A stretch of DNA of 64,000 bases from Nocardioides sp. dk884 (lineage in GTDB: Bacteria; Actinomycetota; Actinomycetes; Propionibacteriales; Nocardioidaceae): contig NZ_CP045649.1 of assembly GCF_009557055.1 (NCBI RefSeq), forward strand, positions 1,153,501 through 1,217,500. The letters run 5' to 3'. This document shows positions 28,783 through 39,592 of the stretch, piece by piece. A model generated the notes under the pieces. It was not told the DNA's origin and searched no databases. It was given only the letters and a program-made list of their open reading frames with translations. Made by a program: the position numbers and the translations under genes. Positions within the stretch are counted from its first letter, which is position 1; each line of letters starts with the position of its first letter.

Positions 28783-29612
28783 GCGCCGACCTGCCGATGC
28801 CGTCGTCGGGGGCCCGGCCGACGCCGGGACACGACTGCGGCTCCTGCGTGGCGCACCCCGGCGCGGCCGTGTCCCGGATCGGGGCGCCCCCCGGCGACTG
28901 CGACGCGGTGGTCGCCCTCGCCGGCAACCCCAACACCGGCAAGAGCACGGTGTTCAACGCCCTGACCGGGCTGCGCCAGCACGTCGGGAACTGGCCGGGC
29001 ACCACCGTCGCCCGGGCCGAGGGCGCCTGCGCCGTGGCCGGGCGGACCTACCGCGTCGTCGACCTGCCGGGCTGCTACTCGCTGCTGTCGATCAGCCGCG
29101 ACGAGGACGTGGCCCGCGACTTCCTGGTCTTCGGCGACCCCGACGTGGTCGTGGTCGTGGTCGACGCCACCCGCCTGGCGCGCAACCTCAACCTGGTGCT
29201 CCAGGTCCTCCAGGTGACCGGCCGGGTGGTGGTCGCGCTCAACCTCATGGACGAGGCCCGCCGCCACGGTCTGGGGATCGACGTCCGACACCTCACGCGC
29301 GAGCTCGGGGTGCCCGTCGTACCCATGGCCGCGCGTCGTGGGGAGGGCGTCGCCGCGCTGCTGGAGGAGGTGGCCGCCGTCGCCTCAGGGGTACGCCGGG
29401 TGCCGCGGCCCCGGCCGAGTGCCGGGCTGCCGCCCGGCACGGCACGGGCCGTGCGGGAGCTGGCCGCGCTGCTGACCGCGGAGTATCCCGGGCTCCCCAA
29501 CGCGCCGTGGGTGGCGCTGCGCCTGCTCGAGGGCGACCGCGGCACGGAGGCGGCGCTGCGCGACGGGACGCTGGCCGGACTGGTCCGCGCGCAGGCGGCG
29601 CGGAGCGCGTGA
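28779..29612 (+). CDS. feoB: FeoB GTPase domain as a separate protein
   Basis: A 277-residue protein holding only the FeoB G domain and linker: G1 GNPNTGKST, G2 NWPGTTV, G3 DLPGCYSL and G4 NLMDEA, then a short helical region. The N-terminus has Cys pairs (HDCGSCVAHPG) that standard FeoB lacks. Standard FeoB is one chain of about 700 residues; here the membrane half is the next gene, overlapping as TGATG. The split is at a domain boundary and both halves have intact cores, so it is a real two-gene form rather than a frameshift. Confidence 0.85.
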   Translation: MSADLPMPSSGARPTPGHDCGSCVAHPGAAVSRIGAPPGDCDAVVALAGNPNTGKSTVFNALTGLRQHVGNWPGTTVARAEGACAVAGRTYRVVDLPGCYSLLSISRDEDVARDFLVFGDPDVVVVVVDATRLARNLNLVLQVLQVTGRVVVALNLMDEARRHGLGIDVRHLTRELGVPVVPMAARRGEGVAALLEEVAAVASGVRRVPRPRPSAGLPPGTARAVRELAALLTAEYPGLPNAPWVALRLLEGDRGTEAALRDGTLAGLVRAQAARSA

Positions 29613-31033
29613 TGAGGACCGCGGCGATCCTCGACGCCGCGGCCCGGCTGCGCCGTGAGCTGCCTGAGGACTTCGGCGACGACGTGGTCGCCGGGATCTA
29701 CGCCGACGCCGACCGGATCACCCGCCGCTCGGTGACCGGGCGCGCGGGAGAGGACGTCGGCGCCCGCCCGCTGCTCGACCAGCGCCTCGACCGGGTGCTG
29801 ACCCACCGGGTGTGGGGCTTCGTCGCGATGGGGCTGCTGTTCTATGCGGTCTTCTGGTTCACGATCGCCGGGGCCGCGGTGCCCTCCGACCTGCTCTACT
29901 CGTTGCTCGTCGACAGCGGCCACGGCTGGCTGCGCGACGGCTTCGTCGCGGCGGGCGCGCCGTGGTGGCTCACCGGCGTGCTCGTCGACGGCGCCTACCT
30001 GGGTACGGCGTGGGTGGTCGCGGTGATGCTGCCGCCGATGGCGATCTTCTTCCCGCTGTTCACGCTGCTGGAGGACTTCGGCTACCTGCCGCGGGTCGCC
30101 TTCAACCTCGACCGGGTCTTCGCCCGCGCCGGGGCGCACGGCAAGCAGTCGCTCACGATGATGATGGGCTTCGGCTGCAACGCGGCGGGGGTGACGGCCA
30201 CCCGCATCATCGACAGCCCGCGCGAGCGGCTGATCGCCATCGTGACCAACAACTTCAGCGTGTGCAACGGGCGCTGGCCGACGCTGATCTTGATGGGCAC
30301 GATCTTCGTCGGCGCCGCGGCTCCGCCGGCGCTCGCGGGGCTGCTGGCCGCGGGGAGCGTCGTCGTGGTGGCGCTGCTGGGAATCCTCTCCACGCTCGTC
30401 GTCTCCTGGACGCTCTCGCGCACGGTGCTGCGCGGCGAGGTCTCGGTGTACTCCATGGAGCTTCCGCCGTACCGCCCCCCGCGGCTGTGGCGCACCGTCT
30501 GGACGAGCCTGGTCGACCGCACCTTCAAGGTGCTGCGCCGGGCGCTGGTGATGGCCGCTCCCGCCGGGGTGGTGATCTGGCTGCTCGGCAACGTGACGGT
30601 GGGCGGGGCGAGCCTGGCCGCGCACCTCGTCGACGCTCTCGGCCCGGTCGGGTGGGTGCTCGGGCTCAACGGGGTGATCCTGGTGGCCTACCTGGTGGCG
30701 GTGCCGGCCAACGAGATCGTGATCCCGACGGTCCTGATGCTGACCTTGACCCTCGACCCGGCGCTGGCGGCGGGCGCCGCGCCCGGGGTGATGCTCGACC
30801 TGCCGGATGCCCAGGCCGGGACGGTGCTGGTGGAGGTGGGCGGCTGGACGCTGCTCACGGCCGTCAACCTCATGCTGTTCAGCCTGCTGCACAACCCCTG
30901 CAGCACCACGGTGCTGACGATCTGGCGCGAGACCGGCTCGCTGCGCTGGACAGCGGTCGCCACGCTCCTCCCGCTGCTCCTGGCCTGCGGGGTCACCGCG
31001 ACCACCGCGGCGCTCTGGCGGGCGGTGGGCTGA
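29612..31033 (+). CDS. FeoB membrane (gate/nucleoside-recognition) domain
   Basis: A 473-residue protein with about nine hydrophobic helices and two gate motifs. The first is MMMGFGCNAAGVTATRII with TNNFSVCNGRWPTLI; the second is NEIVIPTVLM with LLHNPCSTTVLTIWRETGS. It carries the permease half of FeoB without the G domain. The Cys residues in GFGCN and FSVCN match positions thought to line the ferrous iron path. ATG 29612 overlaps the previous stop. Confidence 0.85.
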   Translation: MRTAAILDAAARLRRELPEDFGDDVVAGIYADADRITRRSVTGRAGEDVGARPLLDQRLDRVLTHRVWGFVAMGLLFYAVFWFTIAGAAVPSDLLYSLLVDSGHGWLRDGFVAAGAPWWLTGVLVDGAYLGTAWVVAVMLPPMAIFFPLFTLLEDFGYLPRVAFNLDRVFARAGAHGKQSLTMMMGFGCNAAGVTATRIIDSPRERLIAIVTNNFSVCNGRWPTLILMGTIFVGAAAPPALAGLLAAGSVVVVALLGILSTLVVSWTLSRTVLRGEVSVYSMELPPYRPPRLWRTVWTSLVDRTFKVLRRALVMAAPAGVVIWLLGNVTVGGASLAAHLVDALGPVGWVLGLNGVILVAYLVAVPANEIVIPTVLMLTLTLDPALAAGAAPGVMLDLPDAQAGTVLVEVGGWTLLTAVNLMLFSLLHNPCSTTVLTIWRETGSLRWTAVATLLPLLLACGVTATTAALWRAVG

Positions 31034-31073
31034 ACCGGTTGAGGTGTGGCTCACACGCGGGCATGGTGGGGCC

Positions 31074-31442
31074 ATGAGCAACCACGTCACCGAGCTGATC
31101 GCCTTCACCATCGACACCTCCGACGCGGGGCGGCTCGCGCAGTTCTACGCCGACCTCACCGGTGGCGAGGTCACGGGCGTCTATCCCGAGTACGGCTACG
31201 CGCAGGCGTCCGTGCTCGGCTCCACGCTGAACTTCCAGACGGTGGAGGGCTACACCCGCCCGCAGTGGCCCGGCCAGGACCAGCCCCAGCAGTACCACCT
31301 CGACCTGCGGGTCACCGACCTCGAGGGGGCCAGCGACCATGCCCGGTCCCTGGGCGCGAGCGTGGCCGAGGAGCAGCCGGAGGGGGCCACCTGGCGGGTC
31401 ATGCTCGACCCGGACGGGCACCCGTTCTGCCTGTGCCCGTGA
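31074..31442 (+). CDS. VOC family protein
   Basis: A 122-residue glyoxalase-like protein: LIAFTIDTSDAGRLAQFYADLTGGEV, a QYHLDLRVTDLEGASDHARSLGA middle, and MLDPDGHPFCLCP at the end. CATGGT lies 6 nt before the ATG at 31074. Substrate unknown. Confidence 0.78.
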   Translation: MSNHVTELIAFTIDTSDAGRLAQFYADLTGGEVTGVYPEYGYAQASVLGSTLNFQTVEGYTRPQWPGQDQPQQYHLDLRVTDLEGASDHARSLGASVAEEQPEGATWRVMLDPDGHPFCLCP

Positions 31443-31511
31443 CCCAGGTGTCGACGCGGCGACGGTGAGACGCGGCGCGAGGAGCCCGGTCTGGTCCGGC
31501 AGGCTGGCGCC

Positions 31512-31799
31512 ATGACGATCTCTCACAACTCCTACTTCGACGACGGCGTGCAGAGCCTGGGCTTCGACGCGGCCTCCGGCCCGGTCAGCTTCGGCGTGAT
31601 GGCGCCGGGTGAGTACCACTTCGGCACCGACGCCCCCGAGCGGATGAGCGTGCTCGAGGGCGAGCTGCTCGTGCGCATCGACGGCAGCGCCGACTGGCTG
31701 ATGTACGGCTCCGGCACGTCCTTCGACGTCCCCGGCGCGAGCGGCTTCGACGTGCGCGTGGTGGCGCCGGCGGCGTACCGCTGCGACTACCTGGGCTGA
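31512..31799 (+). CDS. ppnP: Pyrimidine/purine nucleoside phosphorylase PpnP
   Basis: A 95-residue single-domain cupin matching PpnP (YaiE/DUF1255): SHNSYFDDGVQSLGF, FGVMAPGEYHFGTDAPERMSVLEG, then SGTSFDVPGASGFDVRV and YRCDYL at the end. PpnP splits many nucleosides with phosphate. CAGGCT precedes the ATG by 6 nt. Confidence 0.85.
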   Translation: MTISHNSYFDDGVQSLGFDAASGPVSFGVMAPGEYHFGTDAPERMSVLEGELLVRIDGSADWLMYGSGTSFDVPGASGFDVRVVAPAAYRCDYLG

Positions 31800-31809
31800 G
31801 CCCCCGGCC

Positions 31810-33594
<1,785 letters not shown>

Positions 33595-33596
33595 GC

Positions 33597-34934
33597 TCAG
33601 GCCTCCTCGCCCGGTTGCGCGAGGTGCGATCCGGCGGCGTACGCCGCACGTCGTACGGCGTCGAGCAGGGCGTCCTCGTCGCACGGGTCGACCGCCACCA
33701 GGTCGAGCAGCAGCCGCCCGGACTCCACGCGCCCCACGACCGGCAGCGCGGGGTCCAGGCGCAGCGGGACCTCGAGCGCGACCGGCAGCGAGAGCGCCGC
33801 ACTGGGGAGCGTGACGCCCGGGGCGCCGCCGCCGCCGACGGCGGCCTCGCTGGGGACCGCGGCAGCCTCGAGGTGCGGGAGGTCGGCCAAGGCAACGGCG
33901 AGGGCAGCCGCCCGCTCGCGCAGCACCGCAGCGCTCGTGCCGAGCGCGCGGGCCACCGGCGGCGTCGGCCCGGCGAGCGTGGCCTCGAGCGCGGCCAGGG
34001 TGAGCTTGTCGACGCGCAGCGCGCGGGCGAACGGGTGCCGGCGCAGCTGCTCGACCAGCTCCGCGCGCCCGAGCATCAGCCCGCACTGCGGGCCGCCGAG
34101 CAACTTGTCGCCGGAGGCGGTGACCAGGTCGGCGCCCTCACGCAGCACGGCGGCGGCGCTCGGCTCGTCGGGCAGGCGGGGATGCGGCTCGAGCAGCCCG
34201 GAGCCGATGTCGACCACGACCGGCGAGCCCAGCGTGGCCAGCTCGCGCACCGAGACGCTGGAGGTGAAGCCGGAGACCACGAAGTTGGAGGGGTGCACCT
34301 TGAGCACGAACGCGGTCCGGTCGCTCAGGGCGGCGGCGTAGTCGGCGAGCCGCACCCGGTTGGTCGTGCCGACCTCGCGCAGCTGTGCGCCGACCGACTC
34401 CAGCAGCTCGGGGATCCGGAAGCCGTCGCCGATCTCCACCAGCTCGCCACGGGCGATGACCACCTCGCGGCCGGTGGCGAGCGCGCAGGTGACCAGGGCG
34501 AGCGCGGCGGCGCCGTTGTTGACCACGTGCACGCCGCCGGCGTCGGGCACCGCGGCGGCCAGCGCCGCCATCGCGGAGCGTCCCCGGCGTCCCCGGCGCC
34601 CGGTGGTCAGGTCCAGCTCGACGTCGGTGGCTCCGGCGGCCACGCCGATCGCCTCGACCGCGGCGGGGGACAGGGGCGCGCGGCCCAGGTTGGTGTGCAC
34701 GACGACCCCGGTGGCGTTGACGACCCGGCGCAGCGCGCTCGCCGAGGCGGGCAGCGCGGCGTACGCGGCGTCGGCGACGTCCTCGGGAGCGACCTCGCCG
34801 GCCCGGCAGCGCCGCAGCGTCTCCACGACTGTCTGCTTCACCAGTGCGGGGCCCAGGCGCTCCGCGGCCTCGCGCAGCCGGGGGTCGGCCAGCACGCGGT
34901 CGGTGCGCGGTGTCGCGCGGCGGGGGTCCTGCAT
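33597..34934 (-). CDS. selA: L-seryl-tRNA(Sec) selenium transferase SelA
   Basis: A 445-residue PLP enzyme that turns Ser-tRNA(Sec) into Sec-tRNA(Sec) using selenophosphate. Marks are VVNATGVVVHTNLGRAPLSPAA, the NNGAAALAL cofactor loop, VVVDIGSGLL, and ASGDKLLGGPQCGLMLG, whose Lys holds PLP. ATG 34934 (MQDPRRATPR) is used; the open frame continues through selC and beyond without homology. It lies 33 nt after the selC 3' end, so selC, selA and selB form one unit. Confidence 0.93.
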   Translation of the reverse strand: MQDPRRATPRTDRVLADPRLREAAERLGPALVKQTVVETLRRCRAGEVAPEDVADAAYAALPASASALRRVVNATGVVVHTNLGRAPLSPAAVEAIGVAAGATDVELDLTTGRRGRRGRSAMAALAAAVPDAGGVHVVNNGAAALALVTCALATGREVVIARGELVEIGDGFRIPELLESVGAQLREVGTTNRVRLADYAAALSDRTAFVLKVHPSNFVVSGFTSSVSVRELATLGSPVVVDIGSGLLEPHPRLPDEPSAAAVLREGADLVTASGDKLLGGPQCGLMLGRAELVEQLRRHPFARALRVDKLTLAALEATLAGPTPPVARALGTSAAVLRERAAALAVALADLPHLEAAAVPSEAAVGGGGAPGVTLPSAALSLPVALEVPLRLDPALPVVGRVESGRLLLDLVAVDPCDEDALLDAVRRAAYAAGSHLAQPGEEA

Positions 34935-34967
34935 CCACGTCCTCCGCTCTGTGCGACTCCTCGACGT

Positions 34968-35062
34968 TGGCGGAGGCGGACGGGAATCGAACCCGCCTGA
35001 CCGAGGTGCTCGGCCACAACGGTTTTGAGGACCGCGCCCGTCACCAGACGAGAAACGCCTCC
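34968..35062 (-). tRNA. selC: tRNA-Sec (anticodon TCA)
   Basis: A 95-nt tRNA with encoded CCA. The 7-bp acceptor GGAGGCG/CGCCTCC plus an eighth mismatched pair, a 6-bp D stem (CTCGTC/GACGGG), a long variable arm (GGCCGAG/CTCGGTC, 7 bp) and TTCGATT in the T loop are all visible. The anticodon TCA at 35026-35028 reads UGA. Length, long D stem and variable arm are those of bacterial tRNA-Sec. Confidence 0.96.
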
Positions 35063-35150
35063 CCGCAACGTCGCTGGTCACCCTAGGACATCGACCCCCA
35101 TAAGCCGATCCTGGCCTCGGTCGAGGGTGGCCGGGCTCGGTGGCGGCTCG

Positions 35151-35156
35151 TAGGGT
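35151..35156 (+). promoter_or_regulatory. -10 hexamer TAGGGT of selD
   Basis: TAGGGT ends 6 nt before the selD ATG. The 100-bp gap from selC to selD must hold both divergent promoters. Confidence 0.55.
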
Positions 35157-35162
35157 CGAGGC

Positions 35163-36173
35163 ATGACCGCGACTCCCACCGTGCGCCTCACCCAGTACGC
35201 CGCCGGCGGCGGCTGCGCCTGCAAGGTGCCGCCCGGCGAGCTCGAGCGGGTGCTCGCCGGGTTGCCCGGCGGCCGCGGCACGGTGCACACCGGCGAGATC
35301 GGCGAGCTGCTGGTCGGTCTGGAGCACGGCGACGACGCCGCCGCGGTGCGGATCGCGGGCGGCCGGGCGGTCATCGCCACCGCCGACTTCTTCACCCCGG
35401 TCGTCGACGACGCCTACGACTGGGGCCGGATCGCGGCGGCCAACGCGCTCTCCGACGTCTACGCGATGGGCGGCGAGCCGCTGCTGGCGGTCAACCTGCT
35501 GGCCTGGCCGCGCGAGCGGATCCCCTTCGAGCTCGCGGCGGAGGTGCTGCGCGGCGGCGCCGAGGTGGCGCTGGAGGCCGGCTGCCACCTCGCCGGCGGG
35601 CACAGCATCGACGACCCGGAGCCCAAGTACGGCCTGGCGGTCACCGGGATGGGCGATCCGGACCGGCTGCTGCGCAACGACGCCGCCCGCCCCGGCACGC
35701 CGCTGACCCTCACCAAGCCGCTCGGTCTCGGGGTGCTCAACAACCGTCACAAGGCCACCGGGGAGCGCTTCGAGCATGCGATCGCGGCGATGACCCAGCT
35801 CAACCGCGACGCCTCCCGGGCGGCGCTCGCCGCCGGGTGCGCGGCCGCCACCGACGTGACCGGCTTCGGTCTGCTCGGACACCTCTACAAGATGGCCCGT
35901 GCCAGCGGCGTCACCGCGGTGGTGGACAGTGCCGCGGTGCCCTACCTCGAGGCGACCCGCGAGTCCTACGCCGCCGGCCACGTGCCCGGCGGCAGCCTGC
36001 GCAACCTCGACTGGGTGCGCCCCCACCTCGACGCACGCGTCAGCGACGACGAGCTGGTGCTGCTCGCCGACGCGCAGACGTCCGGCGGACTGCTGATTGC
36101 CGGCGAGCTTCCGGGGTACCCGGTGGTCGGCGAGATCGTCGCGGCAGGCGAGCACCCACTCCTCGTCCGCTAG
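35163..36173 (+). CDS. selD: Selenide, water dikinase SelD
   Basis: A 336-residue enzyme making selenophosphate from selenide and ATP. The active loop is GGGCACK with C18 (in place of Sec) and K21. Further motifs: ADFFTPVVDDAYDWGRIAAANALSDVYAMGG, LAGGHSIDDPEPKYG, TDVTGFGLLGHL and DAQTSGGLL. The catalytic Cys form avoids needing Sec to make Sec. It starts the plus-strand arm of the island, 44 bp before fdhA. Confidence 0.94.
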   Translation: MTATPTVRLTQYAAGGGCACKVPPGELERVLAGLPGGRGTVHTGEIGELLVGLEHGDDAAAVRIAGGRAVIATADFFTPVVDDAYDWGRIAAANALSDVYAMGGEPLLAVNLLAWPRERIPFELAAEVLRGGAEVALEAGCHLAGGHSIDDPEPKYGLAVTGMGDPDRLLRNDAARPGTPLTLTKPLGLGVLNNRHKATGERFEHAIAAMTQLNRDASRAALAAGCAAATDVTGFGLLGHLYKMARASGVTAVVDSAAVPYLEATRESYAAGHVPGGSLRNLDWVRPHLDARVSDDELVLLADAQTSGGLLIAGELPGYPVVGEIVAAGEHPLLVR

Positions 36174-36217
36174 ATTCCCCGCAAGCCCGAAGCAGCGCAC
36201 GCGTCCTAGGAGGGTCC

Positions 36218-39200
36218 ATGGCGAAGTCGTTCCTCTCCTGGCCCGTCGTGCGCCAGGTGGTCGGCAACGACCGGCTCGGCCGCGGGGTCGCGGCACGCTC
36301 CGCGGCGACCGAGGAGATCGAGGCCCGCACCGAGACCGCCGACCGGGTCGCGCGCAGCGTGTGTCCCTACTGCGCGGTCGGCTGTGGGCAGAAGGTCTTC
36401 GTCAAGGACGAGCAGGTCGTGCAGATCGAGGGCGACCCCGACAGCCCCGTCTCGCGCGGGCGGCTGTGCCCGAAGGGCTCGGCCAGCAAGAACCTCGTGA
36501 CCAGCCCGCTGCGCCAGACCGCGGTGAAGTACCGCGCGCCGTACGCCACCGAGTGGACCGAGCTCGACCTCGACACGGCGATGGACATGATCGCCGACCG
36601 CGTGGTCAAGGCACGCAACGACACCTGGCAGGACCTCGACGAGGAGGGCCGCACGGTGCGGCGGACCCTCGGCATCGCCAGCCTCGGAGGAGCGACCCTC
36701 GACAACGAGGAGAACTACCTCATCAAGAAGCTCTTCACGGCGATGGGCGCGATCCAGATCGAGAACCAGGCGCGTATTTGACACTCCGCCACGGTCCCCG
36801 GTCTGGGGACCTCGTTCGGGCGGGGCGGCGCCACCGGGTTCCTTCAGGACCTGGCCAACGCTGACTGCATCGTCATCCAGGGTTCCAACATGGCCGAGGC
36901 CCACCCGGTGGGCTTCCAGTGGGTCATGGAGGCCAAGGCCCGGGGTGCGAAGGTCTTCCACGTCGACCCCCGCTTCACCCGCACCAGTGCGCTGGCGGAC
37001 AAGCACGTCCCGATCCGGGTCGGCTCCGACATCGCGTTCCTGGGCGGCATCGTCAACCACGTCCTCAGCAACGACCTGGACTTCCGCGAGTACGTCGTGG
37101 CCTACACCAACGCCGCCACGATCGTCAGCGACAAGTACCTCGACACCGAGGACCTCGACGGGCTGTTCTCCGGCTTCGACCCCGAGCGCCGCACCTACGA
37201 CCCCGAGTCGTGGCAGTACGAGTCCGAGGACTCCGAGGGCGACCTCGACGAGGCCCAGTCCGACAGCTCGGCGGACCAGGAGCACCAGCGCGAGACCGCG
37301 GCGGGCATGCAGCACGAGGCCCACGGCATGCAGGTCGGTGCCCACCCGCGGCGCGACGAGACGCTGCAGCACCCTCGCTGCGTCTTCCAGATCCTCAAGC
37401 GTCACTACGCCCGCTACACCCCCGAGATGGTCGCGCGCACCTGCGGCGTCAGCGAGGAGGACTTCCTCGAGGTCGCCCAGGCCTGGGTCGAGAACTCCCG
37501 ACGCGACCGCACCACCGCGCTGGTCTACAGCGTCGGGTGGACCCAGCACAGCGTGGGCGTGCAGTACATCCGCACCGGCGCGATCCTGCAGCTGCTGCTG
37601 GGCAACATGGGCCGCCCCGGTGGCGGCATCATGGCGCTGCGCGGTCACGCCAGCATCCAGGGCTCCACCGACATCCCGACCCTGTTCAACCTGCTGCCCG
37701 GCTACCTGCCGATGCCGAGCGCCAGCGTGCACGACACGTTGACGGACTGGATCGACGCGGTGCGCTCGCCCGGCGCCAAGGGCTTCTGGGGCAACGCGCA
37801 GGCCTACGGCATCAACCTGCTCAAGGCCTACTGGGGCGAGAAGGCCACGCCCGAGAACGACTTCTGCTTCGACTACATGCCGCGGCTCACCGGCGACCAC
37901 GGCACCTACCGCACGGTCATGGACATGATCGACGGCAAGGTCAAGGGCTACTTCCTGCTGGGCCAGAACCCCGCGGTGGGCTCCGCCCACGGCCGCGCCC
38001 AACGCCTCGGCATGGCCAACCTCGACTGGGTGGTCGTGCGTGACCTCTTCGAGATCGAGAGCGCGACGTTCTGGAAGGACTCCCCGGAGGTCGAGACCGG
38101 CGAGATCGTGCCCGAGCAGTGCCGCACCGAGGTGTTCTTGATGCCCGCCGCCTCCCACGTGGAGAAGGAGGGCACCTTCACCCAGACTCAGCGGATGCTG
38201 CAGTGGCGCGAGAAGGCCGTCGAGGCGCCGGGTGACTGCCGCTCCGAGCTCTGGTTCTTCTACCACCTCGGCCGGATGCTGCGGGAGCGCTACGCCGACT
38301 CCACCCTCGACCGCGACCGGCCGCTGCTCGACCTCGCCTGGGACTACCCCGTCCACGGCGAGCGCGACGAGCCGGACGCCGAGGCGGTGCTGCGCGAGAT
38401 CAACGGCTACGAGGTCGCGACCGGTCGTCCGCTGGCGTCGTTCAACGAGATGAAGGACGACGGCTCGACGCTCGGCGGCTGCTGGATCTACACCGGCGTG
38501 TTCAAGGACGGCGTCAACCAGGCCGCGCGCCGCAAGCCCGGCTCGGAGCAGAGCGAGGTGGCCCCGGAGTGGGGCTGGGCGTGGCCGGCGAACCGGCGCA
38601 TGCTCTACAACCGCGCGTCTGCGGACCCCGAGGGCCGGCCCTGGAGCGAGCGGAAGGCCTACATCTGGTGGGACCCCGAGGCGGGGGAGGCCGGTCAGTG
38701 GGTGGGCCGTGACGTGCCCGACTTCGAGCTGACCAAGTCGCCGGACTACGTCCCGCCGGAGGGCTCCGACGGGGTCGAAGGGATCGCCGGCAACGACCCG
38801 TTCATCATGCAGGGCGACGGGAAGGGTGCGCTCTACGTCCCGCAGGGGCTCGTGGACGGACCCATGCCGACCCACTACGAGCCGGTCGAGTCGCCGTTCC
38901 GCAACCCGATGTACGGCCAGCAGGCCAACCCGGTGCGCAAGGAGTACGACCGCCCCGACAACCCGATGAACCCCGCGCCTCCGCAGCTGCACGGGGAGAC
39001 CTATCCCTTCGTCTTCACCACCAGCCGGCTGACCGAGCACCACACGGCCGGCGGCATGAGCCGCTACGTCGCCCGGCTGGCCGAGCTGCAGCCGGAGATG
39101 TTCATCGAGGTCTCCCCGGCGCTCGCCGCCGAGCGCGACCTGGAGAACGGCGGGTGGGCCACGATCATCACCGCGCGCTCCGCGATCGAGGCGCGGGTGC

Positions 39201-39592
39201 TCGTCACCGAGCGGCTGGTGCCGCTGCGCGTCGACGGCCGCGAGGTGCACCAGGTCTGGCTGCCCTACCACTGGGGCCAGGGCGGCATCGTCACCGGCGA
39301 CTCCGCCAACGACCTGTTCGGGATCAGCCTGGACCCCAACGTGCTCATCCAGGAGTCCAAGGTGGGCACCTGTGACGTGATCGCCGGGAGGCGACCGACG
39401 GGTCCGGGCCTGCGCCGGCTGGTGATGGAGCACCAGCGACGCGCCGGCGTGGACCTCGACCCGACCAACCCGATCGTGACCACCGGCCCGGCCTCCGAGG
39501 TGGACCGGCACCGCGACCGGGTCGAGCGGTGGGGCCCGGACGGGGCGAACGACTCGACCGGTGACGACAGCAGCGACGGGAAGACGCCATGA
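36218..39592 (+). CDS. fdhA: Selenocysteine formate dehydrogenase, catalytic subunit
   Basis: A 1124-residue molybdopterin enzyme read through an in-frame TGA at 36779-36781 (Sec188, in QARI-U-HSATVPGLG, the active-site position of FDH). C49, C52, C56 and C84 hold a [4Fe-4S] cluster. Mo-bisPGD loops include HVDPRFTRTS, GMNLD-like GMANLDWVVV and TYPFVFTTSRLTEHH. No Tat signal is present (MAKSFLSWPVV), so the site should face the cytoplasm. A charged Asp/Glu/His/Met-rich insert lies near residues 330-380. AGGAGG precedes the ATG. Stop overlaps fdhB by 4 nt. Confidence 0.95.
36779..36781 (+). other. UGA recoded as selenocysteine (codon 188)
   Basis: The frame before (36218-36778) and after (to 39592) is continuous, and both sides are FDH sequence. 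The codon sits exactly where FDH has Sec or Cys. Confidence 0.95.
36793..36811 (+). promoter_or_regulatory. Bacterial SECIS hairpin
   Basis: GGTCCCC (36793-36799) and GGGGACC (36805-36811) form a perfect 7-bp stem with loop GGTCT, 11 nt after the TGA. The loop equals the GGUCU apex known from the E. coli fdhF SECIS, which SelB reads. The hairpin is inside the coding sequence, as usual in bacteria. Confidence 0.9.

Noticed and set aside
28779..31033. Frameshifted feoB
   Set aside because: The halves meet at a normal TGATG coupling site at a domain boundary and each has an intact core, so two real genes are more likely.
33597..36296. 899-residue extension of SelA
   Set aside because: The frame runs through selC and antisense to selD. 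SelA homology begins at MQDPRRATPR.
36770..36790. fdhA looks like a pseudogene with a premature stop
   Set aside because: The stop is TGA at the FDH active-site position, a SECIS hairpin follows and the full Sec machinery is next to it.
36206..39511. 1101-residue open frame on the minus strand
   Set aside because: Antisense shadow of fdhA; high-GC genomes give long antisense frames. Composition is low-complexity and no family is recognisable.
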